A DNA stretch of 64,000 nucleotides. Origin: Pistricoccus aurantiacus. Lineage in GTDB: Bacteria > Pseudomonadota > Gammaproteobacteria > Pseudomonadales > Halomonadaceae. Positions 36,784 through 46,110 of this stretch are shown here, piece by piece. The stretch is from the NCBI RefSeq assembly GCF_042682565.1, contig NZ_JBHUIC010000013.1; one strand, 5' to 3'. The notes under the pieces were generated by a model that saw only the letters and a list, made by a program, of their open reading frames with translations, searched no databases and was not told the origin of the DNA. A program made the translations under genes and the position numbers. Numbering within the stretch: the stretch's first letter is position 1; the number at the start of each line of letters is the position of its first letter.

Positions 36784-38157
36784 CTACATGGACTTGGCTT
36801 TTTCGACGGCTTCGTCGATGCTGCCCACCATGTAGAAGGCCTGCTCCGGCAGTTCGTCGTATTCACCGTCGAGAATGCCCTGGAAGCCACGAATGGTATC
36901 CTTCAAGGACACATATTTGCCCGGCGAGCCAGTAAAGACCTCGGCGACGAAGAACGGCTGAGACAGGAAGCGCTGAATCTTGCGCGCCCGAGCCACCGCC
37001 TGCTTGTCCTCGTCGGAGAGTTCATCCATGCCTAGAATGGCAATGATGTCCTTGAGTTCCTTGTAGCGCTGCAGCACGTTCTGCACACCGCGAGCGGTAT
37101 TGTAGTGCTCGTCTCCCACCACCAGCGGGTCGAGCTGGCGAGAGGTGGAATCCAGCGGGTCCACGGCGGGATAGATACCCAGCTCGGCGATGGAACGCGC
37201 CAGTACCACGGTGGCGTCCAAGTGCGAGAAGGTGGTGGCCGGTGACGGGTCGGTCAAGTCGTCCGCGGGCACGTAGACCGCCTGCACGGAAGTGATCGAG
37301 CCGGATTTGGTGGAGGTGATGCGCTCCTGGAGCACGCCCATCTCTTCCGCCAGGGTAGGCTGGTAGCCTACTGCGGAAGGCATGCGTCCCAGCAGTGCGG
37401 ACACTTCGGTTCCCGCCAGGGTATAGCGGTAGATATTGTCGATGAACAGCAGCACGTCGCGGCCTTCATCGCGGAATTTCTCGGCAATGGTCAGACCGGT
37501 CAGGGCAACACGCAAGCGGTTACCCGGCGGCTCGTTCATCTGGCCGTAGACCAGCGCCACCTTGTCGAGAACGTCGGACTCCTTCATCTCGTGATAGAAG
37601 TCGTTACCTTCCCGGGTGCGCTCACCAACCCCGGCGAACACGGAATAGCCGCTGTGCTCCGTGGCGATATTACGGATCAATTCCATCATGTTGACGGTCT
37701 TGCCCACCCCGGCGCCGCCGAACAGGCCGACCTTGCCGCCCTTGGCGAAGGGACAGACCAGATCGATGACCTTGATGCCGGTTTCCAGCAGTTCGTTGCT
37801 GGTGGCCTGATCCGCATAGCCTGGCGCCTTGCGGTGGATAGGCATACGCTCCTGCTCGCCGATCTCACCCGCCTCGTCGATGGGCTCGCCGAGCACGTTC
37901 ATGATGCGTCCCAGGGTTTCCGTACCCACCGGCACAGAAATCGCCGCACCGGTGTTCTTCACCTCGGTGCCACGCTTCAAGCCCTCGGTGGAGCCCATGG
38001 CGATGGTACGCACCACGCCGTCACCCAGCTGCTGCTGTACTTCCAGAACGGTCTCGGCTCCCGAGACCTCCAGCGCGTCGTAGACCTTGGGCACGTCGTC
38101 CCGCGGAAACTCTACGTCAATCACCGCGCCGATGATTTGTACGATACGTCCGCTCAT
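36784..38157 (-). CDS. atpD: F1Fo ATP synthase subunit beta
   Basis: Beta is the catalytic subunit of F1, binding ADP and phosphate. The 457-residue protein (E. coli 460) contains Walker A GGAGVGKT, the catalytic-glutamate segment AGVGERTREGNDFYHEM, ALVYGQMNEPPGNR, and the ATP synthase alpha/beta signature PAVDPLDSTS. The start is ATG 38157 (MSGRIVQIIGAVIDVEF) with a GAGGA ribosome site; an open stretch upstream to 38214 lacks homology. It lies 84 bp downstream of atpG. Confidence 0.98.
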   Translation of the reverse strand: MSGRIVQIIGAVIDVEFPRDDVPKVYDALEVSGAETVLEVQQQLGDGVVRTIAMGSTEGLKRGTEVKNTGAAISVPVGTETLGRIMNVLGEPIDEAGEIGEQERMPIHRKAPGYADQATSNELLETGIKVIDLVCPFAKGGKVGLFGGAGVGKTVNMMELIRNIATEHSGYSVFAGVGERTREGNDFYHEMKESDVLDKVALVYGQMNEPPGNRLRVALTGLTIAEKFRDEGRDVLLFIDNIYRYTLAGTEVSALLGRMPSAVGYQPTLAEEMGVLQERITSTKSGSITSVQAVYVPADDLTDPSPATTFSHLDATVVLARSIAELGIYPAVDPLDSTSRQLDPLVVGDEHYNTARGVQNVLQRYKELKDIIAILGMDELSDEDKQAVARARKIQRFLSQPFFVAEVFTGSPGKYVSLKDTIRGFQGILDGEYDELPEQAFYMVGSIDEAVEKAKSM

Positions 38158-38241
38158 CTTGGTTCCTCTCAAAATCCTGCAAATGAAACCTTTGCTCGAA
38201 AAGGCCGCTGCCATTCAATGGGCGGCAATCCTTTCAAGGCG

Positions 38242-39126
38242 CTATACGGCTGCGGCGCCACCAACGATTTCGGAAATTTCCTGGGTAATAGCCGCTTGGC
38301 GAGCCTTGTTGTACACCTGTTCCAACTCGTCGATCAGCTCGCCCGCGTTGTCGGTGGCATTCTTCATCGCGATCATCCGTGCGGCTTGTTCGCAGGCGGC
38401 GTTTTCCACCACCCCCTGATAAACCTGGGATTCGACGAAGCGCATCAACAGCCGATCCAGCAGTACCTTGGCATCCGGCTCATACAGGTAATCCCAGGTA
38501 GTCGAGCTTTTCTGCTCTTCGCCCTCGGCGTTGTCTTCGCCCATCTCGGTGGACAACGGCAGTATCTGACGCACCACCGGCTTCTGGGTCATGGTATTGA
38601 CAAACTGGTTGTACACCACATAAAGGCGATCGATCTTGCCCGCATCGAAGGATTCCAGCATGACCTTGACGCTGCCGATCAGATCCTCGACTTCCGGCGC
38701 CTCGCCGAGACCGCTGTTGGCGGAAACCAGTTGACCGCCATACTTCTGGAAAAAACCGCCGGCCTTGGCGCCCAGAGCGCTGAAATCGATCTCGATGCCT
38801 TTTTCCTGCCAGGCCTTGACTTCCTTGAGCACCGCCTTGAACAGGTTGGCGTTCAAGCCACCGGCCAGGCCACGGTCGGAAGACACCACGATGTAGCCGA
38901 CCCGCTTGACCTCACGATCGACCATGTAATCGTGCTGGTATTCCGGATTGGCCTTGGCGATATGCCCGACCACGTTGCGAATCTGGCGCGCATAGGGCTT
39001 GCTGGCCTTCATGCGCTCCTGCGCTTTACGCATCTTCGATGCCGCGACCATTTCCATGGCGCTGGTGATCTTTTGCGTGTTCTTGATGCTCCCGATCTGG
39101 GTGCGTATCTCTTTTCCCGCTGCCAT
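38242..39126 (-). CDS. atpG: F1Fo ATP synthase subunit gamma
   Basis: Gamma is the rotating central shaft that couples Fo rotation to catalysis. The 294-residue protein (E. coli 287) begins MAAGKEIRTQIGSIKNTQKI, the conserved N-terminal coiled-coil helix. It contains VSSDRGLAGGLNANLFK and ends with the second helix, YNKARQAAITQEISEIVGGA, carrying the gamma signature ITQE-I-EI-GA. The 74-bp gap to atpA is unusual in holding a strong stem-loop (39164-39196). Confidence 0.98.
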   Translation of the reverse strand: MAAGKEIRTQIGSIKNTQKITSAMEMVAASKMRKAQERMKASKPYARQIRNVVGHIAKANPEYQHDYMVDREVKRVGYIVVSSDRGLAGGLNANLFKAVLKEVKAWQEKGIEIDFSALGAKAGGFFQKYGGQLVSANSGLGEAPEVEDLIGSVKVMLESFDAGKIDRLYVVYNQFVNTMTQKPVVRQILPLSTEMGEDNAEGEEQKSSTTWDYLYEPDAKVLLDRLLMRFVESQVYQGVVENAACEQAARMIAMKNATDNAGELIDELEQVYNKARQAAITQEISEIVGGAAAV

Positions 39127-39163
39127 TGCGATCTACCTCTCGTTCGGTCTCCCAGAAGGCTAG

Positions 39164-39196
39164 AAAACCGGCCCAGATAACGGCTGGGCCGGTTTT
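39164..39196. terminator. Terminator-like hairpin between atpA and atpG
   Basis: AAAACCGGCCCAG pairs perfectly with CTGGGCCGGTTTT over 13 bp around a 7-base loop. On the leftward (atp) transcript the stem is followed by a short T-run at its 3' arm, so it looks like an intrinsic terminator within the operon. It may instead be a processing or stability element, since genes downstream are needed in equal or greater amounts. Confidence 0.75.
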
Positions 39197-39200
39197 TGTC

Positions 39201-40745
<1,545 letters not shown>

Positions 40746-40761
40746 GCCATGTCCCTCAGAC

Positions 40762-41301
40762 TCAGACGGAAAGAACTTCGTGAAGGCGGTTGAGTCGCCC
40801 GCGTACCGAACCGTCGATCACGGTATCGCCGGTACGCAGGATGACGCCGCCCAGAAGGCTCTTGTCCACCTGAGTGGTAATAGAGATTTCGCGGTCCAGA
40901 CGCTTGGCCAGGGCACTCGCGAGCTTGTCCTCTTGCGCCTTGTCCAGCGGAAAGGCGGAGACGATATCCACATCGACGCGCTTTTCCTGCTGGGACTTGA
41001 GCAGCGCGAACTGCTCGGCGATATCGGGTAATGCCGCCAGCCTGCCCTTGCGTCCGATCTCGACGAGAAAGTTGCGGCCCTGCTCATTCAGACTGTCACC
41101 GCAGATATCACTGATCAGATCGACCTTTTCGTCGTTGCTCAGACGCGGATTGCCGAGTACCCGGGCTCGCATATCATCATTGTCGACGACCCGCGCCAGG
41201 GTATCGAGCATGGTCGCCCAATCCTTCAGCGCCTTGTGGTCGCGGGCGAATTCAAACGCTGCCTTGGCGTAAGGACGCGCGGCGGTAGACGTTTCCGCCA
41301 T
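40762..41301 (-). CDS. atpH: F1Fo ATP synthase subunit delta
   Basis: Delta joins the peripheral stalk (subunit b) to the top of the alpha3beta3 ring. The 179-residue protein (E. coli 177) begins METSTA-type residues followed by ARPYAKAAFEFARDHKAL, the conserved helix of OSCP/delta. It ends with LLGGVILRTGDTVIDGSVRG, the delta signature with G-G-x-x-x-x-x-G-D-x-x-I-D-x-S. It is spaced 11 bp from atpF. Confidence 0.97.
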   Translation of the reverse strand: MAETSTAARPYAKAAFEFARDHKALKDWATMLDTLARVVDNDDMRARVLGNPRLSNDEKVDLISDICGDSLNEQGRNFLVEIGRKGRLAALPDIAEQFALLKSQQEKRVDVDIVSAFPLDKAQEDKLASALAKRLDREISITTQVDKSLLGGVILRTGDTVIDGSVRGRLNRLHEVLSV

Positions 41302-41312
41302 GGATCACCTCC

Positions 41313-41783
41313 TCACAGCTCTTTGGCGAGTTTGTCGACGAGTTTCGCGTGCTGCTTCTCGTCGATGGACGATTCCAGAATACGCTCGGCACCGATGACG
41401 GCGAGCCGCGCTACCTGGCTACGCAACTCTTCCTTGGCGCGATTGACTTCCTGATCGATCTCGGACTTGGCGGAGGCGATGATTCGCTCGCCTTCCTGAC
41501 GCGCCTGATCCCGCGCTTCCTCGATCATCTGGTTGGAGCGTTTCTGCGCCTGCTCCAGTATTTCACTCGCCTGGGCCTTGCTTTCCCGAAGCTGCTCGTC
41601 GACCTGGTTCTGGGTCTTTTCGAGATCACGGGTCGCACGGCTGGCGGCATCCAGGCCATCGGCGATCTTCTTCTGGCGTTCCTGCAGGGCTTGTATGACC
41701 GGCGGCCATATATACTTCATGCAGAACCAGACGAAGAACGCGAAGGCGATGGCCTGGCCAATCAACGTAAGATTCAAATTCAT
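41313..41783 (-). CDS. atpF: F1Fo ATP synthase subunit b
   Basis: Subunit b forms the peripheral stalk, holding F1 against rotation. The 156-residue protein is the same length as E. coli b. A single N-terminal membrane helix (NLTLIGQAIAFAFFVWFCMK) is followed by a long charged coiled coil with QERQKKIADGLDAASRA, the usual dimerisation region. A single gene is present, so a homodimer is expected rather than b/b'. It follows atpE by 62 bp. Confidence 0.97.
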   Translation of the reverse strand: MNLNLTLIGQAIAFAFFVWFCMKYIWPPVIQALQERQKKIADGLDAASRATRDLEKTQNQVDEQLRESKAQASEILEQAQKRSNQMIEEARDQARQEGERIIASAKSEIDQEVNRAKEELRSQVARLAVIGAERILESSIDEKQHAKLVDKLAKEL

Positions 41784-41845
41784 GCCAGCACCTCTCGCGT
41801 CACAAGTTTGGGGTCACCACGACGGCTCATCGAGCGCGTCGCGAA

Positions 41846-42094
41846 TCAACCGACAAACGGGTTGGCGAAGGTGAAGAACAGCGCGATACCGACACCGATC
41901 ATGGAGACGGCGTCCAGCAGGCCGGCGACGATGAACATTTTTACCTGCAGCATCGGAATCATTTCCGGCTGACGCGCGGCGCCTTCCAGGAACTTGCCAC
42001 CGAGAATACCGAAACCGATGGCGGTGCCGAGGGCACCCAGACCGATCAGCAGGGATACGGCGATAGCGGTCATACCCAGGATTTGTGCTTCCAT
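41846..42094 (-). CDS. atpE: F1Fo ATP synthase subunit c
   Basis: Subunit c forms the rotor ring. The 82-residue protein has two hydrophobic helices joined by the polar loop GAARQPEM. The ion-carrying residue is Asp61 in VAGLLDAVSMIGVG, at the same number as in E. coli. The Gln in helix 1 and Glu-Ser/Thr in helix 2 that mark sodium-driven rings are absent, so this synthase is proton-coupled despite a possible saline lifestyle. Confidence 0.97.
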   Translation of the reverse strand: MEAQILGMTAIAVSLLIGLGALGTAIGFGILGGKFLEGAARQPEMIPMLQVKMFIVAGLLDAVSMIGVGIALFFTFANPFVG

Positions 42095-42150
42095 GATGAA
42101 CTCCAGTTTTCAGACGAGTGGTTTAGGGTTAAGGGTTTGAGGTAAAGCGC

Positions 42151-43017
42151 TTAGTGCTTTTCCACCGCCATGCTCAGATAGACGATGGTCAGCATCATGA
42201 AAATGAAGGCTTGCAGAGTGATGATCAGCACGTGGAACACCGCCCAGGGGAAGTGAAGCGGCAACTGCCAGAGACCGACCATCGCGATCAGGATGAAGAT
42301 CAACTCGCCGGCATACATGTTGCCGAAAAGACGCAGGGCGAGCGAGATGGGCTTGGCCAGCAGGGTCACCGCTTCCAGCAGGAAGTTGACCGGTATGAAC
42401 AGCGTCTGGATCACCCTGTTGGAGGAACTGAAGGGATGCAGGGTCAGGTCTCCGATCAGGCCGCCGACGCCCTTTTCCTTGATGGTGTAGAAGATGATCA
42501 GGCCGAACACGGAGAGCGCCATTCCCAGAGTGGCGTTGACGTCCGTGGTGGGTACGATCTTGAAGTAGACATGCGCCGGATCCGCGCCGAACATCACGCC
42601 GATCTTTTGCGCGATCATCGGCAGGAAGTCGACGGGGATGAGATCCATCAGGTTCATCAGGAAGACCCAGCAGAAGATGGTCAGCGACAGCGGTGCGATC
42701 AACGAACTCTTGCCGTGGAAGGTTTCCTTCACCGAGTTGTCGACGAACTCCACCATCAGTTCGACAAAGTTCTGCAGCCCGCCGGGGACGCCGGTGGTCG
42801 CCGCCTTGGCCGCCTTGCGGAACAGCCAGATGAACAGCAGACCCAAGGCGATGGACCAACCTATGGTATCCAGATGCAATGCCCAGAAACCCATTTCCGC
42901 CGCTTCGTCCGCAGAATGAGCGATAGTCCAGCCACGATCCGGATGCAATCCGAAGGTCAGGCTTTGCAAGTGGTGCTGAATATACTCCGTGGACGTCAGA
43001 TTATTGCCTGCAGCCAT
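42151..43017 (-). CDS. atpB: F1Fo ATP synthase subunit a
   Basis: Subunit a supplies the two half-channels for proton passage against the c-ring. The 288-residue membrane protein (E. coli 271) carries the essential arginine as R229 in SLALRLFGNMYAGEL, matching R210 of E. coli, and has about six hydrophobic stretches. N-terminal residues are polar with a first helix near 50-65. It follows atpI by 14 bp. Confidence 0.97.
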   Translation of the reverse strand: MAAGNNLTSTEYIQHHLQSLTFGLHPDRGWTIAHSADEAAEMGFWALHLDTIGWSIALGLLFIWLFRKAAKAATTGVPGGLQNFVELMVEFVDNSVKETFHGKSSLIAPLSLTIFCWVFLMNLMDLIPVDFLPMIAQKIGVMFGADPAHVYFKIVPTTDVNATLGMALSVFGLIIFYTIKEKGVGGLIGDLTLHPFSSSNRVIQTLFIPVNFLLEAVTLLAKPISLALRLFGNMYAGELIFILIAMVGLWQLPLHFPWAVFHVLIITLQAFIFMMLTIVYLSMAVEKH

Positions 43018-43031
43018 GCTATGCCTCGATT

Positions 43032-43430
43032 TCAGGTGTGCAACGGTCGCTGCAACAGCCAGGGACCCAGCCAGTTCGCGAACAGCGTTGCCACATAAGC
43101 GCCAAAGAAGAAAGCGGGATTTGAAGGAGGCACTGTGACGAACACCAGTGTGAACAATGCCACCGTCAAACCAAACTTACCGGCCTCGGCTCGGTAGAAA
43201 CTCTTGACGATTTCCCGGGTATAGCGGGCTCCCTGAAAACGAAACGTGCGCCAGGCGAAGTAGCTGCTAGGCAGCCAGGCCACCAGCCCGCCCAGCAATG
43301 CGGATAACGCCGCGCCCTGCCCTGCCGCCAGCTGACCGATCACGGCGGCTACTCCCACGACCGATAACTGCGCGAGCACCAATCCCAGAATGCGTGGACG
43401 CTTGAGCTTGGCGGGTCTTGGCTTTTCCAT
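43032..43430 (-). CDS. atpI: ATP synthase subunit I
   Basis: AtpI is a small membrane protein encoded first in many atp operons; it assists c-ring assembly and may affect magnesium supply. The 132-residue product has four hydrophobic helices, with LLGGLVAWLPSSYFAWRTFR and a basic stretch ARYTREIVKSFYRAEAGKFG between helices 2 and 3, typical of the family. ATG 43430 (MEKPRPAKLKRP) has AAGGA close before it; an upstream TTG at 43502 is rejected. It is the first gene after the operon promoter. Confidence 0.9.
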   Translation of the reverse strand: MEKPRPAKLKRPRILGLVLAQLSVVGVAAVIGQLAAGQGAALSALLGGLVAWLPSSYFAWRTFRFQGARYTREIVKSFYRAEAGKFGLTVALFTLVFVTVPPSNPAFFFGAYVATLFANWLGPWLLQRPLHT

Positions 43431-43540
43431 GCGTCCTTGGCGTCTCGGCTGAGTGGCTCGTGAATGCGCCTTGCTGACTTCAAGCGTCGATTTCAAAAGC
43501 AATCGTGGCGGATGATCCGAGCCAATCGGGTTCGGCGGGG

Positions 43541-43569
43541 ATTATAAGGAAGCCCCGGACAGGCTTCAA
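43541..43569 (-). promoter_or_regulatory. Sigma-70-type promoter of the atp operon
   Basis: On the minus strand a -35 element TTGAAG is separated by 17 bp from a perfect -10 TATAAT (plus-strand positions 43564-43569 and 43541-43546). A start near 43534 would give a leader of about 100 nt before atpI. Spacing and sequence match a strong housekeeping promoter, as expected for ATP synthase. Confidence 0.75.
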
Positions 43570-43662
43570 CCGACAACCGATCATTTCACGAGATATCGCA
43601 CCAGCTTACGACCAAAAGAGCAGGTTTTTCGGCATTTTAATTAGCCTGATAATTTATCGGGC

Positions 43663-44574
43663 CTAGCGGATATGCGCCAGAATACCGTCCAGTTCGTCGA
43701 GGCTGGTATAGCGGATGGTCAGACGCCCCTTGCCGCCGCGCCCGTGCTGAATCTTGACCGTCGCCCCCAGCAGTTCCCCCAGCTGATTTTCCAGACGCAG
43801 CACGTCGCCACTCGGCGAGGCAGGGACTGGCTTCGCCGGCGTCTTGCTGGCCAGGCGCTTCACCAGGGCTTCCGTGGCGCGTACCGTGAGATCCTTGTCG
43901 ACCACCTCCCGGGCGGCCTTGCGTTGCTTGGCGCCGCTCAATCCGAGTAGCGCCCGAGCGTGGCCCATGTCCAGATCCCCGCGCTCCAGCAGGGTTTGCA
44001 CTTCCGGATCCAGGCTGAGCAGGCGCAGCAGGTTCGCCACCTGGGCGCGGGAGCGACCCACCGTATCCGCTACCTGCTGCTGGGTCAGGGAGAATTCATC
44101 GAGCAGACGCTTGAGAGCGGCGGCCTCTTCCACGGGATTGAGATTCTCCCGCTGGATGTTCTCGATCAGTGCCAGGGCCAGGGCGACCTGATCGCTGACC
44201 TCGCGTATCACCGCGGGAATGACGTCAAGCTCCGCGAGCTGGGCGGCCCGCCAACGCCGCTCGCCGGCGATGATCTCGTAGCGTGCCTCCCCTACCGGAC
44301 GCACCACGATGGGCTGCATCACCCCCTGGGCGCGAATCGAATCCGCGAGTTCCTCCAGCGCTTCCGGCTGGATGTCTCGCCGTGGCTGGTACTTTCCGCG
44401 GCTAAGCTGGCTCAGCGGCAGGCGTTCGAGACGCTCCGCCGAGGGCGACTCCTCCAGACCGGCTTCCAATGTCTCGCCGCTTTCCAGCAGCGGGCTTTCC
44501 AGCACGTCACGATGCCGGCCACCGGCGCCGATCAGCGCATCCAGACCGCGTCCCAAGGCTCGCTTACGCGTCAT
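43663..44574 (-). CDS. parB: Chromosome-partitioning protein ParB
   Basis: ParB binds parS sites, spreads as a CTP-dependent clamp and works with ParA to segregate the replication-origin region. The 303-residue protein has N-terminal GRGLDALIGAGG (the ParA-stimulating region) and the CTP-binding box with GERRWRAAQLAEL. ENIQRENLNPVEEA and an HTH around SLTQQQVADTVGRSRAQVAN follow, then a C-terminal dimer domain. ATG 44574 (MTRKRALGRG) is chosen; AGGAG is adjacent and GGGGGA lies a little further off. It is 60 bp downstream of parA, and the location beside mnmG is typical of origin-proximal par loci. Confidence 0.95.
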   Translation of the reverse strand: MTRKRALGRGLDALIGAGGRHRDVLESPLLESGETLEAGLEESPSAERLERLPLSQLSRGKYQPRRDIQPEALEELADSIRAQGVMQPIVVRPVGEARYEIIAGERRWRAAQLAELDVIPAVIREVSDQVALALALIENIQRENLNPVEEAAALKRLLDEFSLTQQQVADTVGRSRAQVANLLRLLSLDPEVQTLLERGDLDMGHARALLGLSGAKQRKAAREVVDKDLTVRATEALVKRLASKTPAKPVPASPSGDVLRLENQLGELLGATVKIQHGRGGKGRLTIRYTSLDELDGILAHIR

Positions 44575-44634
44575 CTCCTGTCCCCCGAATGGTAGTCGCG
44601 CTTTCAAACGATCGTTTTGTCCAGCGTTTGACGA

Positions 44635-45405
44635 TCATAGCGCCAGCCGACGAATCAGTTCCTTGGCCAGCACCCGATGCGCTTGGCTGCCTCGGGACAG
44701 ACGCGCGTACTTGGTTACCGGCAAGCCGTGGCTCGGCGCTTCCGCCACCCGCACGTTGCGCGGAATGGTGGTCTTGAGCAGCATATCGCCGAAATAGTCG
44801 AAAAGCTGTTTGCTGACGTCCCGGGTCAGGCTGTTGCGCCCGTCGAACATGGTGCGCACGATACCGTAAATAGCCAGATTGGGATTCACGCTATCGCGAA
44901 TCTGATCCACCGTGTCCAAGAGCGCCGACAGGCCTTCCAGCGCATAGAACTCGCACTGCAAGGGGATCAGCACCCCGTGGGCGGCGGTCAGGGCGTTGAG
45001 GGTGAGCATGTTGAGGGACGGCGGGCAGTCGATCAGGATCACGTCGTAATCCCCTTTCAGGGTATCGAAGGCCTCCAGCAAGCAGCGCTCGCGCCCTTCG
45101 TCCCGATCCAGCAGCGCCACTTCCGCGGCGGTGAGATCGCCGTTGCTGGGCAGCAGCGCGAAGCCGGCTTCCGGACAATCGAGGATCACCTGGCGCACGT
45201 CCTTTTCTCCCAGCAGCACGTCCAGCACGCTGGCCTCGAGGCTGTGCTTGTCTATACCCCCGCCCATGGTGGCGTGCCCCTGGGGGTCGAGGTCCACCAG
45301 CAGGACCCGGCGATCCAGCGCCGCCAGGCTCGCGGCGAGATTGACGGCGGTGGTGGTCTTGCCCACGCCGCCTTTCTGATTGGTCAGAGCGATGATCTTG
45401 GTCAC
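44635..45405 (-). CDS. parA: Chromosome-partitioning ATPase ParA (Soj)
   Basis: ParA is the deviant-Walker ATPase that forms the DNA-bound gradient pulling ParB-parS complexes apart. The 256-residue protein opens MTKIIALTNQKGGVGKTTTA, the deviant Walker A with the signature lysine. It then has VDLDPQGHATMGGG (Walker A') and DVILIDCPPSLNMLTLNA (Walker B). It is of the short chromosomal Soj type without an N-terminal HTH. It lies downstream of rsmG by 54 bp on the same strand. Confidence 0.96.
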   Translation of the reverse strand: MTKIIALTNQKGGVGKTTTAVNLAASLAALDRRVLLVDLDPQGHATMGGGIDKHSLEASVLDVLLGEKDVRQVILDCPEAGFALLPSNGDLTAAEVALLDRDEGRERCLLEAFDTLKGDYDVILIDCPPSLNMLTLNALTAAHGVLIPLQCEFYALEGLSALLDTVDQIRDSVNPNLAIYGIVRTMFDGRNSLTRDVSKQLFDYFGDMLLKTTIPRNVRVAEAPSHGLPVTKYARLSRGSQAHRVLAKELIRRLAL

Positions 45406-45459
45406 GAACGACTTCCTTACTGGACCTGATACCCGGCTTGCGGGCAGCCAAAGATTCGA

Positions 45460-46110
45460 TTAATGCTCGAGGATCAACAGATGGCGCTGCCCGACTTCCT
45501 CGGGAATTCTCAAGACGCGCTGCTCGACGAGTTCGACGCCTGGCGGCAATCCCGCAAGCTCTTCCTCGGCGAGACGCCCTTTCATCGCGAGCCACTGGCC
45601 CTTGGGTGCCAGCAGGGGCGCGCTCAGGGTGACGAAATCCGCAAGACTGGCAAAGGCGCGGGAAATGATCTGATCGAAGCCTTGCGGCTCGAGCGCCTTG
45701 TCAGGGCAATCCTCGATTCTGGCCTGTACCGGGGTCACGTTGTCCAGCCCCAGTTCGACCACCGCCTGGCGCTGAAAGCGCACCTTCTTGCCGTTGCTGT
45801 CGAGCAGCGTCACTTCTAGCGCTGGTGCGAGAATCGCCAGCACCAGCCCCGGCAGGCCCGGTCCGGCGCCCACGTCCAGCAGGCGCGGTCCCTTGATCGC
45901 CGGCAGTACCGCGGCACTGTCCAGCAGGTGCTTGGTCACCATGCCATCGAGCGAACGTATCGCGGTGAGGTTATAGGCGCGGTTCCACTTGTGCAACAGG
46001 GCGAGCAATTCATCAAGGCGCCGGCGCTGATCCTCGCTGGTGGCAATATTCAGCGCCGAGAGTCCGCGCTCGAGACGTCGGAAATGGCTTGCATCCCGCA
46101 TCCCGGTCAT
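45460..46110 (-). CDS. rsmG: 16S rRNA (guanine-N7) methyltransferase RsmG
   Basis: RsmG (GidB) methylates N7 of G527 in 16S rRNA using SAM; loss gives low-level streptomycin resistance. The 216-residue protein (E. coli 207) has the SAM-binding segment LLDVGAGPGLPGLVLAILAP. The preceding HKWNRAYNLTAIRSLDGMV and the later ISRAFASLADFVTLSAPLL are typical GidB features. Its start overlaps the end of mnmG by 4 bp, the conserved mnmG-rsmG coupling. Confidence 0.96.
   Translation of the reverse strand: MTGMRDASHFRRLERGLSALNIATSEDQRRRLDELLALLHKWNRAYNLTAIRSLDGMVTKHLLDSAAVLPAIKGPRLLDVGAGPGLPGLVLAILAPALEVTLLDSNGKKVRFQRQAVVELGLDNVTPVQARIEDCPDKALEPQGFDQIISRAFASLADFVTLSAPLLAPKGQWLAMKGRLAEEELAGLPPGVELVEQRVLRIPEEVGQRHLLILEH

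Noticed and set aside
41846..42094. Sodium-driven ATP synthase
   Set aside because: The c-subunit has Asp61 without the Gln and Glu-Ser/Thr sodium ligands, so proton coupling is the better reading.
42226..42241. Half parS (CACGTGGAACA) inside atpB
   Set aside because: Only one arm matches; coding sequence explains it.
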